From contig CM046855.1 of assembly GCA_025617745.1 (NCBI GenBank), positions 46,851,813-46,915,812 on the forward strand: a stretch of 64,000 nucleotides of DNA, given 5' to 3'. This document shows positions 43,446 to 54,756 of the stretch, in pieces. The position numbers and the translations under genes were made by a program. A model generated the notes under the pieces. The model ran no database searches, was not told the DNA's origin, and worked only from the letters and a program-made list of their open reading frames with translations. Each line of letters begins with the position of its first letter. Positions within the stretch are counted from its first letter, which is position 1. The stretch comes from Heliocidaris erythrogramma. Taxonomy: Eukaryota; Echinodermata; Echinoidea; Camarodonta; Echinometridae.

Positions 43446-43449
43446 TTAA

Positions 43450-46400
43450 CACAGTCTATAACCGACATGTTGTCTATTTTATTTCAAACTATTATGCCAG
43501 TGCCGTACAAAGGTCATTTCACACATTCTAACGGTCATTGTAAAAGAATGGACAATGGTCAGATGAATAAGGTATATCCGAAACATAATGGTGTTGACCT
43601 GTTTTAAGCATAAGACAATAGACACCAGCTGCATAATTAAACAAAACAAACACTGTTTGAATATCTCTCTGAACTGTCGAATAGCAGACGGGGAAAAAAT
43701 AATATTAAAAGCTCGAGTAAAACTGTGGTTTGGTCAGCACTGTGCTCGCCTGTAAAATAGCAATGGGCTGCAATATGCTTGAGACATGGTGAATATTTCA
43801 AGCACTAGATAAATCAAGATTGTTTTAGATTTTATTATGATTACTGAAGGACGTTGTAATTTTCATGATTCAACTGATTGATGACAGGATACTGCATCAT
43901 TGATACATCAGTATTGTATTATCATTATCTCCAAAATGCTCTTCGATTTCTATTTCACCTAAACTTCAATAAGAAATCAAAGATATATCCAAACAGAAAT
44001 ACATCGATGAACTCTATAATTATAGGACAATATTACCACGGGTATCTAATGTCATCGAAGCCAACAGTTCTGTGATACTGATGGTTCATTGACGGTCATG
44101 GCTAAAACATTTTTTAATTTCTGGGGTTGGGGTGGGGGGGGGGGGTGGGGGTGGTTGATGTGGATTAAATCTTATTTCATCAATACTTTTACAGTTCATT
44201 ATTTTGATGCCAGGCAACATGGCAACATACAGCTGAATGAGATCTGCATTAGTAGATGCAGTATTGTAATACCTGATGGATGTCAGTATTATGTAGAAGC
44301 TGCCTATTAACTGCATTTTAACGATTCCCTGTTATAATAATGTTTAAAATACGATATTTTTTAAAAATCTAAGTCAAGCAGACGATTTACTATAAGGTAT
44401 AAGAATCTTTAAAATTTGTAATATCTGTAGAATTTTAAAAATACATAATTTGACCATTTCAAAAGAAAGTTTGCTGCTGCTGCTTGTATGTAGACGTTAC
44501 TTTTCTTCTCCCCTCCTCTCTGTAATGTATTTATTTTTTGAAGGGAGGGGTTCATAATTTTCCACGGGTCACCGACGAATACATTTGCATACAATGTTCA
44601 TCTTGAAAAAAATGCACCGTATAGTTTGATGATTATTACGTTCTACTGAAGTAATAAATTGAATTATGTCAGTTGGATATACCATACATGTTATTCATTC
44701 AGAACGTCGCAAGGTCAAAATTATGGGAAAGCGATGTCTTACGCGAATAGTAATAATTCAATTTTGCTTCCAATTTGTTACTCCATTGTTAACTTGTAAT
44801 GAATTTTATCAACGGACACAAACTCCGTCTTACTTTTTTGAATGGAGAGATTAGTGTTGTTACTCGTATTGCTGTTTTTGAGTCTGTTATCGTGTTTAGG
44901 ATCATTTATTCCTCTTCTACGATTTCCGTCATTTTCTTTCTCTCTCTCTCTCTCTCTCTCTCCCTATTCTTTTCTGTTTTCTTGCCAATTTTTTTTTAAA
45001 CACGTTACAATGTAAGAGTGACTGTAGATCTCCAAATAAATGATATAAAGTTGGGTATACAAGAAAAATACAGCGTAAGAAGAAAATAAAATTGAAGTTT
45101 GTTTTTTCTACTAAACTGTTCTTCATACAAATTACTGGAAACGATGCAATGGGGAGGAGGGGGGTGCTGACTTTGTATGGGTGAGAATAATGATCCACAT
45201 AAAGAATCAGAAATGCCGAGTCACTTTTGTAAATACCTATACGAATCTGAATAAGTATGCACTATTATGACTCCAAAATGCTGTTACACCCATACCCACC
45301 AATGTCCAATGGTTATTGGATGCCCTAATATAGCCGCATGCCAAATTCGATTCACTACCTAACTACATTGCATAATCACAAAATAGTTCACTCCCTTTAA
45401 ATATATAATTTAATCACGATGAGACATGTGATGTTTGAATTTCAGATCAAATAAAATACGCCCCATAACTCTGTTTGTTCATGCATTGAACATTTCTATA
45501 TCACGGGGTCGGGATTTTAATTCAAGTATCCGTTATATGCACTTCTATACGGACCAGCTTATGGAGTTTGACACACACAAAACAAACGACAAACAGATAA
45601 GGTATGTGTGTATAATGATTACAACATCGAGATAATGGGAACAAAGTGCGCGAAACGTAGACTTGCCAAATTGAGAGGAAAAATATGGAAATAACTTATA
45701 GTTTCGAAGGTCGAGCAAATTATCATGCAATACATTTCTTTCTTTGATCGATTTTTGTCATTTTGTCCTTTATCAACTGTGCTAAGAAATCGAAAATATT
45801 TGGGACGACAATCGACTTCGTTGCGTCATAATGCCTTTGATAAGGTGATCAAATTGGCGAAATATTGAAATGCAAAAAAGGACGGCCTATTCCAATATAG
45901 AGTAAATGAAGGGAAGGAGGAGGACAGATAAAAGGGAAAAGCAGATACTTTATTAGATAAACTGACAGGGAGACACAGAGAGACATAATGTGAAAAAATG
46001 AATGAGAGAGAGAGAGAGGGGGGTGGGATTACATTGACTATGGGTAAAAAGTTCCGAACATTTGCAACTGAAACAGTTGTTTCAATAACTGATCATTGAA
46101 ATCGTTATCCCAAAATGAACAGTAGTTTTACAAAATGTTGACTTAGTTGGGACAAGAATGCCAAATGTTGGTTTATCCAATGACAACACACTAAAGAGTG
46201 TGTAGGCCGGTATGTATAATGTAGCACCCTTTTCTACTTCAAAAATGTAAGGTTTTTCTTTATTTATCTATTCTTTCTTTATGAAGGTGAGCAAATAGTG
46301 ACCTGTGAAGTCCGAATTAAAGTACAAGTGCAGGAAAAATAAAAGATGCAACATTTCAAGTGCAGAGATAAGAGAGATGGCTGTGAGTCAGCCATTGTTC

Positions 46401-46520
46401 TTCAAGGATCTCAAAGATAAGAAATTTGACTGATTTATTTTAAGGTAAAGCATGGCAAAACACGAGCAATGTCGTATGCATATGAAATTGAAGGTGGAAT
46501 TGAATTCTGGCAAGGATGGG
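43450..46520. other. 3 kb without a recognised gene
   Basis: Contains a G tract at 44131-44150, a (CT)n run at 44938-44962 and (GA)n at 46003-46018. Open frames are short and none shows a known motif. Confidence 0.45.
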
Positions 46521-46522
46521 TA

Positions 46523-46753
46523 AAGCCTGGCTCGCATGCTCGCATGCGTCATTTAGTGACGTCATATAACCGCGTTAGGGACTATACGGTCTTTTGCGCG
46601 TCATGGAAGAGTGCATCGTTTAATAAAGTGATCGCAAAATGAAGAGCGCAAACAAGACTTTTGATAACTGGCGTATGGGGTAATTTTTCTTCACAGGCTC
46701 GATTAGCGCAGGCACTGACGCAATCTAAATGACGCCTCGTGTGAGCCAGGCTT
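46523..46753. mobile_element. TA-flanked MITE, 231 bp
   Basis: TA at 46521-46522 and 46754-46755 flank inverted ends AAGCCTGGCTC ... GCGTCATTTA and TAAATGACGC ... GAGCCAGGCTT. The left arm has a 5-base insertion. TA duplication suggests a Tc/mariner-type or similar element. Confidence 0.7.
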
Positions 46754-46756
46754 TAG

Positions 46757-46822
46757 AGTTGGTCTAGTGGTCAGCTGCTCGTGGGTCTGCCTACAGTGAA
46801 CCAGAGTTCGATCCTCAGTCAA
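46757..46822 (+). mobile_element. tRNA-derived SINE head
   Basis: TTGGTCTAGTGGTCAG resembles a pol III A box and CAGAGTTCGATCCTCA a B box, spaced as in a tRNA. A full cloverleaf with a good acceptor stem does not form. It abuts the MITE ending at 46753. Confidence 0.5.
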
Positions 46823-47277
46823 AATTCAAAATGAATTTGAATTTGAACTAATGTTCAGACTTAAAATTGATTTACACCTGTGAATTTTCATATATTGCAG
46901 AAAATATGTAGGAGCAAGCTGAGTCTATATAAACGGGGTGTCTCAACAAAAAAAATCTATATACGAGAATTTAATCGGCAATATCTTGAAAAGCACTTGA
47001 CATTTCGGAGGTAATATTTAATTAGTATCACCTAAATTTCATGTGAATTTCACAAGATTCCAAGCTAAATAAACTACACAGTTATGATTATTGTTATAAG
47101 GCGTAGTATTTCATCAAAAGTTCCAAGGAAAGCATGTTGAATAGGATCAGTGCACAATAAACGTATACCTGTGGAGGTACACGAGGTACAATGAGGATAG
47201 TTAAGTACCTTTTAAATTATTACCACATAAAATCTCTTGGCGAAACCAGGGAGAGGAGGCATTCATGTGCAGGGTAA

Positions 47278-47500
47278 CCTCGCTAGTCATACGGACCGCT
47301 ATTCATAACGTGTGACTAAATGAATAGCGGTTTTGTATGAATATCGGTCCTTCTAAATAGCGAGCAAACCATAGACAAATTACCTCGCTATTCACAAGAC
47401 CTCCATCCATAAGGACCACTATTCATAAGGACCGCTATTCATAACGCGTGTTAAATGAATAGCGGTTTTCTATGAATAGCGGTCCTTATGAATAGCGAGC
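47278..47500. repeat. Two tandem palindromic units built on CGCTATTCATAA
   Basis: Unit 1 (about 47278-47371) and unit 2 (about 47393-47500) are each long hairpins. ACCTCGCTA ... GGACCGCTATTCATAACG pairs with ATGAATAGCGG ... GGTCCTT ... TAGCGAG. The units share sequence in direct orientation as well, so a foldback element has been duplicated. Unit 2 has an extra internal repeat of ATAAGGACC(A/G)CTATTC. Confidence 0.8.
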
Positions 47501-47872
47501 GGACCCGGCATGTGCATGGGGCACGTGTCCCCTAATATCAAGATCTGATAGAAATCTATTGATTATTGGAATGGCAAATTTCTTCATTCCTTAGTTAGTA
47601 ACTTAAAATTTGTCCTCATTTCCAAGATAAGATTTGGTTCCACGCTTTGTTCTAGGCAACCGATAATTGCATTATCGCATAGTTCAGGGATTGCCATGTC
47701 TATTTTTGTACAATAAATGCGGATGGCAGGTAGATTACTGTATTGTTGGACATTGATAAAGATTTCGTTCCTGGCCGCCTTTTGGTATATACTCCAACAG
47801 AATTATGATCCAGTGACAATTGCTCCGGGGCTTTATTTAGTACAAAAACAAAACAACAACAACAATTATTTG

Positions 47873-50340
47873 GGGTTAAGGTTAGGGTCGAAACTGGGTT
47901 CTAGGTTAGGTTTAGGGTTTTGGGTAAGATAAGATTTTTGGTCCAGGGTTCTAGGTTAGGTTTAGGGTTTGGGTAAGGGTTAAGGTTAGGGTCGAAACTG
48001 GGTTCTAGGTTAGGTTTAGGGTTTTGGGTAAGATAAGATTTTTGGTCCAGGAAGTGTTGGGTATTGACCGCGCAGTAATTGTCTCTTGAGCATGGGTCGT
48101 GCAGGGAAATGTAACTGTCGATTCACAAAGCATAATAATAATTCATTTAATTGTGAGATCCATTAAGTTAGGGGATGCAATAGCAGGGTTTGTGAAACTG
48201 GGAGGAGGAGAGGAGAGTGTTCAGGGGGCTTCATCAACCTACTTTCCTTCTATTTGCTGATATTTCGTCTGCATGAGAAACAGGAGGAAGTTTTTATGTT
48301 TTGCATTATGCTCGATAGAGGTTCGAGTATAAGCTCATCGAGTATAAGCTCAATCATGTTTAAAAAGGCAAGATTTTTCGTCATGTCATAACCACAGAAG
48401 ACACGGAAATGTATCGAATCACCCTGGGTAACGTGGTTCACTGTTTTTCAATAAAAAGATACAGCCACGGAGAGAATTCTTAGACCAAGAAAGTGTTATA
48501 TTTGTGGTAAGAAGGAAATAAAATATCATAAAAGCAAGGTACAATGATATTGCTGGAATTTGTTATTCATTCAATGGAATACAAAGACAAATCATTTTCA
48601 TTAGTTTGAATGCATATTATAGTACCTTTATTACAGAAGCTTGACCTAATAATTTTTTCCAAGGCTGTATATTTCTGTTCTTTAAATTTTTTTTAAATAA
48701 AATGATAGCACAAGACGTCAAAATATACTGTCTCATCATAAATCATGTTTTTAAACTGACGCCTGTAAGGGCATAATGTAAGAAGACAATATACTGACAG
48801 TCTGCGAGGTCAGGGTAAATAACACAAAGAACTATAAATATACATTTTCGATCATAACAATGACCGGTATGGCGCTATAAAATGGAGAAAAAAAAATCAT
48901 ACATGCATGCACGCTATGCATGCGTGCAGCGCACGTGTATTGGATATCATTATTGAAATGTTCGCAGTATGTTCCCTTTTCTCATTTACCAACCCTCCTC
49001 CTATTCATGCCCATTAACCTTCACCGATTTGAGCAAATTCAATATCAAACGGAGCCTGTGTGTTCGAAGCAGCATGCAGCGTCGAGAAACGGGATTTGTT
49101 GTACGGGGCCATGCAGCCCCCACCCCATTGGATATTACGAATAAAAATAAATTTAGAAAGCCGAATAATTTAGGTATAGTTAGCCTATAATAGAGGAGAA
49201 GTGATGATTTTGTAATTTGCATATTTAAGAATATTCTCGATGGTTTTTGTTTTATAATGCTGTATTTGATTTCCAAGTCCTCTGGAAGGCCTGGTTTTAT
49301 TTCCACTTTCATTATGTTATGTCAATTTAAGCATTTCATAATTCAAACTAACAATATATGACAGACAATTGAACAAGGTATAGATAACATATTCAGGGTA
49401 TTGTTTTCCTGCAATAGGCCTATAGATTCATGAAAATTCACATTTAGGGGCGCATCAATAAAGGGGGGATCACGGGGTTACGTTTTAGTTTTAGTTTTGG
49501 GGTTTTGGGTTGCTTCTCCGAGATGTTTTTTCAAACTGTATTTTGTCGTGGAGAATTAGGCCATCCACCCTTCTTTTTTTCTTTTACAAAATCCCTTAGC
49601 CGCCCGGTATTGTAAGAAACAAAATCTCCCTAACACTCGGGAATGGGAAGGATTATTTATAGGTGCTGGTGCAAACAATAATTTCAAATAAACTTGCGGT
49701 GGTAGATCAAGGGGGGGGGGGGGGGGAGTCTAAGAAATTCACATTTTCAAGGTTTGGCTCCGTGCGCCGCCATCATTGTTGTTAAAACAATATGATTACT
49801 ATAAAACCGAAACTAAACTGAAGAAAAGGCAAAAATGTCATCAAATCAAATAGTTATAGTTCTAATTATTATCCATAAAAGGCAATTTTATGAAGCTGTG
49901 CGAGGTAGAGAATAACAATGGTGTAAAAATGGCATTTTTTTATTTCATTAAATTTGATTTGTCTCCATGGTCATTTTATAATTATGAACGTCAAGGTACA
50001 TAAATTAATTAGCATATTAGTAAAAAAAAAATTACAATTACAGAAGCAAATAATTCATACACTAGTATGAATGTAGGGAAACATGTATGCATCTGAAATT
50101 GCCACGGCGTACAGGAAATGCTTATTTATCCAAATAATTATAATTGTTATAATATTATGTAATGAAAATGACGCTACCATCCAATACTATATATCTTTGA
50201 ATGCGAATTCGATTACTATAATTCTACTTATATACTCATATTGCTGTATCATGCATTGCTCGTTCCCACTATGTTTAAAGACTATCATAAATCTTATTAC
50301 TATTTGGAGTATATAACTCACAACCGTACCTTTCTCCTTA
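47873..50340 (+). repeat. Segmental duplication, copy 1 (about 2.4 kb)
   Basis: Collinear with 54757-57070 at high identity by eye. Shared landmarks include GTGTTGGGTATTGACCGCGC, GGCTTCATCAACCTACTTTC, ACGCTATGCATGCGTGCAGC and CACAACCGTACCTTTCTCCT. Copy 1 has an extra segment of about 200 bp at 48460-48690, and its start (47873-48052) is itself doubled. The two copies of the short frame near 48920 and 55525 are separated by indels, so no conserved protein is implied. Confidence 0.9.
47875..48052 (+). repeat. Internal tandem duplication of TTAGGG-like DNA
   Basis: GGTTAAGGTTAGGGTCGAAA ... GATTTTTGGTCCAGG occurs twice with a period of about 105 bp, separated by a partial copy. It contains TTAGGTTTAGGGTTT motifs that are telomere-like but not a regular telomeric array. 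Confidence 0.8.
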
Positions 50341-50424
50341 CACTGAAAAAAAACGTGTAAAATTATAACAGAAACGGGGTAAAATTCACCAGACCTCCGT
50401 GTTCCCGGGGGAGCAACACCGATG

Positions 50425-50690
50425 GTGTTAAATTAACCCCATTTCTTGGTTATTTGAAATTCACCAGTCAGCCGTGTAAAGTTTACCAGGAATTCCTGGT
50501 AAAATAATTACCCCATTTCGTGGTGATTTCACATTCTTCATCAGGAAGACATGTAAAGTTTACCAGCAATTCCTGGTAAAATAATTACCCCGTTTCCAGG
50601 TTATTTCAAATTCAAATTCACCAGTTAGACAAGTAAATTTGACCAGGAATTCCTTGTATTTTTTACCAGTAACCAGGCTACCCTGGTAAT
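50425..50690 (+). repeat. 77-bp minisatellite containing a 20-bp palindrome
   Basis: TGTAAAGTTTACCAG begins units at 50475 and 50552, with degraded units on either side (AGTAAATTTGACCAGG near 50633). Each contains TTACCAGGAATTCCTGGTAA or a variant; the 50483-50502 copy is a perfect palindrome. It starts just after the right edge of duplication copy 1. Confidence 0.75.
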
Positions 50691-51600
50691 CAATTAGCAC
50701 ACAGACACTTACACACACATATTTGCCAGGATATGATTTCTTATTTCTCCAAAAGTTAAGTCATTTACATACTCTTAACAGCATCATAGTCACTCCTCAA
50801 AAAGCAATCATCTGCAAAAAAGAAGCGAGGAGTAAAAATATATATTAATAACACACATTTTGTATTTTGTTACACAATAACTTATTTGAATTTTCAAAAT
50901 TCAAATATATAAAATTTCACTAAAAATGAAATTACAATTAACATTAAATATCTACAATAATAGTACAATACAGTTTTGAATCAAGCATATAGGGCATCAA
51001 TAAATTACACAACTGGCCAACATTAATTAGCCACCCTGTTGAAGAACACCAATAACTATTAATAGTTTGGATTTGTGCATAAAAAAAAATATTTTCAACA
51101 AACGTAGATAGTGAAGATGTCTTTTAGAATCTTAAATGTATCTGAATTTGTTATAATGAGGCACTTGACCTCAAAGGGGGTCCCGGGGCAGGGCCTTCAA
51201 ACCCTTGCTGTGTAGTCGAAGTGTTTAAATATCATATAAATCAGAGTGTACTTGGCAGAAAATATCTACTTACATAAGGAGACAAGTCCAATACCTGATA
51301 CGATACGATAACAGAGGTGCCAACTAACCCCAAAGTCCTTTCTGTACTTTCATAGGGCTATAGAAAATATTGATAACAATAAATTCAGCCTTATTTAGAC
51401 TGTCCTCGAAAAGGAAGCATTCCATAACAAAGTATAGAAACCATAAAAAACTATCAGCATTTATATTGGGGTGTTTAAAATTTCACTCAAGCAAAAAACA
51501 AAGTTATTCCAACACCATCTAATGATCAAAATTGAAATCTCATATATTGTAGTGTACAAATAGTCTTTAGACCTATATGCAAATGGAATTATTTCAAGAT
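50691..51600. other. Non-coding stretch
   Basis: AT-rich, no exon or element recognised. Confidence 0.4.
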
Positions 51601-51607
51601 CACATTA

Positions 51608-52776
51608 CAAGAAAATCACAAATATGGCAATTAATGTATCACTAGAAACTGGGAAGCTTACAGATGGCAATCGTATAAGTTTTATGTCAACTGCATATCT
51701 GATGATTATAAAAACAACATAAATAAAAGTTCTTCTAAGCATCTGGAATATCCGAGGATTCGCCAGAAATATAGCGATGTTTTGATGTCGTCACACTAGG
51801 GATCGATCCTGCTTAAGCAGACGACGTCCTATAATGAATGAACCAATTTTTTACTCATACACCAATTTTTTACTCATTGAATATGTTGCAATATAGAGAC
51901 ATATATTTATTACAAATAGGTACTTTTATGTATTTATGTCATAATCACCTTCTCCCTGAATATCTTCTTAATTTGTTCATTTTGAATTGTAATGTACATA
52001 ATTATAACACTAGAAATGCTGCAAATTTTCACATGCCAATTATTCGTACAACATTAAATCAAAGATCAATTATTTTTCAAGGACCATTTCTGTGGAATAC
52101 TATTCTTTCTGAAATAAAGAATTCTGCCAGTTTTAACATTTTTAAGCGTAGGTATAAGAAATTCCTTTTGGAAAAACTTAGGACGTAATACAAGACATTT
52201 CTAGGTATTGTTTGTGCTTTGTGTAGTTAATTTTTTGCTTGTTGTTTTATTATATTTCATTTCATATTGATAATATCAATTATTGATAATATCAAGTAAT
52301 ATTTATGTTAGGGTCGGCCTCATATAAGGATGACATTTTCCTTCCTGGCTGGTGCCCAATTCAGAAATATTAATATTTGTATCATTTTGTTTATGTTACT
52401 ATGCATTCTGTTGTTGTTGTGAATTTTACTGAATGAAATAAACTGAACTGAATTGCAATGCAATTATTTATCAAATTATAAAGAGTTTGGTATATTTAAC
52501 ATGACCTTATTTCACACCATTCTAAAAGGGAAAGTGAAACTGATTCTGATAACTAAAACCGTTTGATTGTAAATACACAGGAGAAGGGTCAATGATCAAT
52601 GAAATAAACCCCATTTTCAAATTGAAAAGCCGAACATGCCCCGGTGCAAGCAGCTGAAAATACAATGGCGTCTTATTTTGTTTACAAGTGACTGATTCCT
52701 TTATTTTTTTAACGCTGCATTTTTAATCAAAATAATACCATACACGAAGTTAAGAGTGAGGCAACAGACTAACATT
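51608..52776 (+). repeat. Tandem duplication, unit A (with LINE insertion)
   Basis: Starts CACAAATATGGCAATTAATG and ends CAACAGACTAACATTAA. It matches unit B at 52796-53399 almost base for base, except that unit A contains the 0.6-kb LINE fragment at 51843-52451 and lacks 38-43 bp present in unit B near 53210-53250. Confidence 0.85.
51843..52451 (+). mobile_element. CR1/L2-type LINE 3' fragment
   Basis: Encodes HNYNTRNAANFHMPIIRTTL, then FQGPFLWNTILSEIK and FKRRYKKFLLEKL, the conserved C-terminal end of CR1/L2-clade reverse-transcriptase ORFs (YNTRN ... RT ... GPxLWN ... FKxxxKxxLL). It ends GAATGAAATAAACTGAACTG AA, a CR1/L2-style tail. The insertion is absent from the duplicate at 53020-53035, which gives its exact limits. 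Confidence 0.8.
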
Positions 52777-52795
52777 AAAGTAGAACACTCAAGAA

Positions 52796-53399
52796 AATCA
52801 CAAATATGGCAATTAATGTATCACTAGAAATTGGGAAGCTTACAGATGGCAATCGTATAAGTTTTATGTCAACTGCGTATATATGATGATTATAAAAACA
52901 ACATAAATAAAAGCTCTTCTCAGCATGTGGAATATCCGAGGATTCGCCAGAAATAAAGCGATGTTTTGATGTCGTCATACGAGGGATCGATCCTGCTTAA
53001 GCAGACGACGTCCTATAATGAATGAACGTAATTGCAATGCAATTATTTATCAAATTATAAAGAGTTTGGTACATTTAAACATGACCTTATTTCACACCAT
53101 TCTAAAAGGGAAAGTGAACTGATTCTGATAACTTAAACCGTTTGATTGTAAATACACAGGAGAAGGGTCAATGATCAATGAAATAAACCCCATTTTCAAA
53201 TTGAAAAGCCCTGCGAATAATAGCTGGATGGTATTCGTTCCCTCTTGAAACGCCGAACATGACCCGGTGCAAGCAGCTGAAAATACAATGGCGTCTTATT
53301 TTGTTTACAAGTGACTGATTCCTTTATTTTTTTAACGCTGCATTTTTCATCAAAATAATACCATACACGAAGTTAAGAGTGAGGCAACAGACTAACATT
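52796..53399 (+). repeat. Tandem duplication, unit B (no LINE)
   Basis: Second copy of 51608-52776. At the site where unit A has the LINE it reads GAATGAACGTAATTGCAATG without interruption. About 90 bp downstream (53475-53505) a sequence complementary to CTGCTTAAGCAGACGACGTCC (52989-53009) appears, so part of this unit may be a TIR-bearing transposon. Confidence 0.85.
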
Positions 53400-53509
53400 A
53401 AGACTGACGCTAGTCAAGTAAGAGAAATAAGTGAAGAGGAGATGACAAAACAGGCACTGAAAAATGTGTAAGATGTTATGGGACATCGTCTGCTTAGACA
53501 GGACTGGCC

Positions 53510-54756
53510 CCTGGTGTGTCGTTACACATCTCAGCAGCGTTCGAGGAGCTCTTCAGCTGCTATATCGGGGGCTGTATTTTACCGTTTTATAATTGATAAT
53601 AATCATTACTTCAAATGTTTCCAAGCGTTGAATTTGGATAACCTTATTTAATTTATGCCATATATGCAATAAAATGTATTAAGCCAATATTTACTTTGAT
53701 GGAATTTTCTTGTAATGTGATCTTTCAATAAAAAGTGATACGCTAATGGGAAAAGGTCAAAGTTAATTAACCCCATGCATCAACTGACCCCACTTCCCCT
53801 AAACTTCAAGATTACAGACTTACAATATATTTGATAAACTCCTCAAACGACAAGTTATACAATACATGCCAAATCTATGTTACACCTCCACACAATTGAG
53901 TCTAAAATGAAACATTTCTTTTCAAAGAGAAAGCACTTGAATAGGCCCGTCTCTTTTCTTGATTTTCAGTTACCAAACTACCCGCAAAGAATGCATGCAG
54001 ACTGTCATTGCTGTCATTACTGAACTATCTTTTGTTGTCTCTCTTTTGTCTTGAAACATCCCAAACTAGCCTATGAGCATAGGTTTGGGTTTAACATAGA
54101 TTTGACAACTTGCCCTTTTAGTTAAAATAGATAACATCAACTAACACAAGTAACTATGTATTTTGTGACATATCAGGGTCACATGCCCTAGATGCCACTT
54201 TTAATTTTACAAAGGAAACCAAAACTCTTGATATTCAAGTTCTAATTAATACATTCCGTCCTCTGTTACCCTGACAGGTGTTTGGGAGAAAGCCTATATC
54301 TTTGTATAGCACTTTGTGAAGTTACAAAGAGTGGAATGAATTGTAAAGCTAATTCTGAACAATAAAAGACACAATCCTCATCCTCAGGATCACGTCAATA
54401 TAATCACTTCATTATTTGCATCTTCACCAGGAGTTAATGTGTTAATTTCTTGAGGTCGGGCAGGATTGGGGAAAAGGAAGCCGATCTGGGGCCTGTTGCA
54501 CAATATATATATATATATCCCCCCCCCCCAACCCCCCCCCCCCCCGGATCGACACCCATGATAACAGGGGTGGGTGCAGGGAGATGAGAGTCCTCCCCCC
54601 CCCCCCCCCCTTCCCGCGCAAAGCGCGAAAACTCACGTATTAGCAAATTTTGGCCTTTAGGCCTTTTCTCTCACTTTTTTTTTCTTTTTAGTGGCGGAAT
54701 GGGGGGGGGGGGCATGGCCCCCCGGTGCCCCCCCCCCCCTGTCTACGCCAGTGATT
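53510..54756. other. Non-coding stretch with C/G homopolymers
   Basis: Mostly AT-rich. 54500-54750 has several C tracts, a G tract and CTACGCCAGTG (54733-54743), paired with AGTGGCGGAATGG near 54690, a degraded hAT-like MITE. No exon was recognised. Confidence 0.45.
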
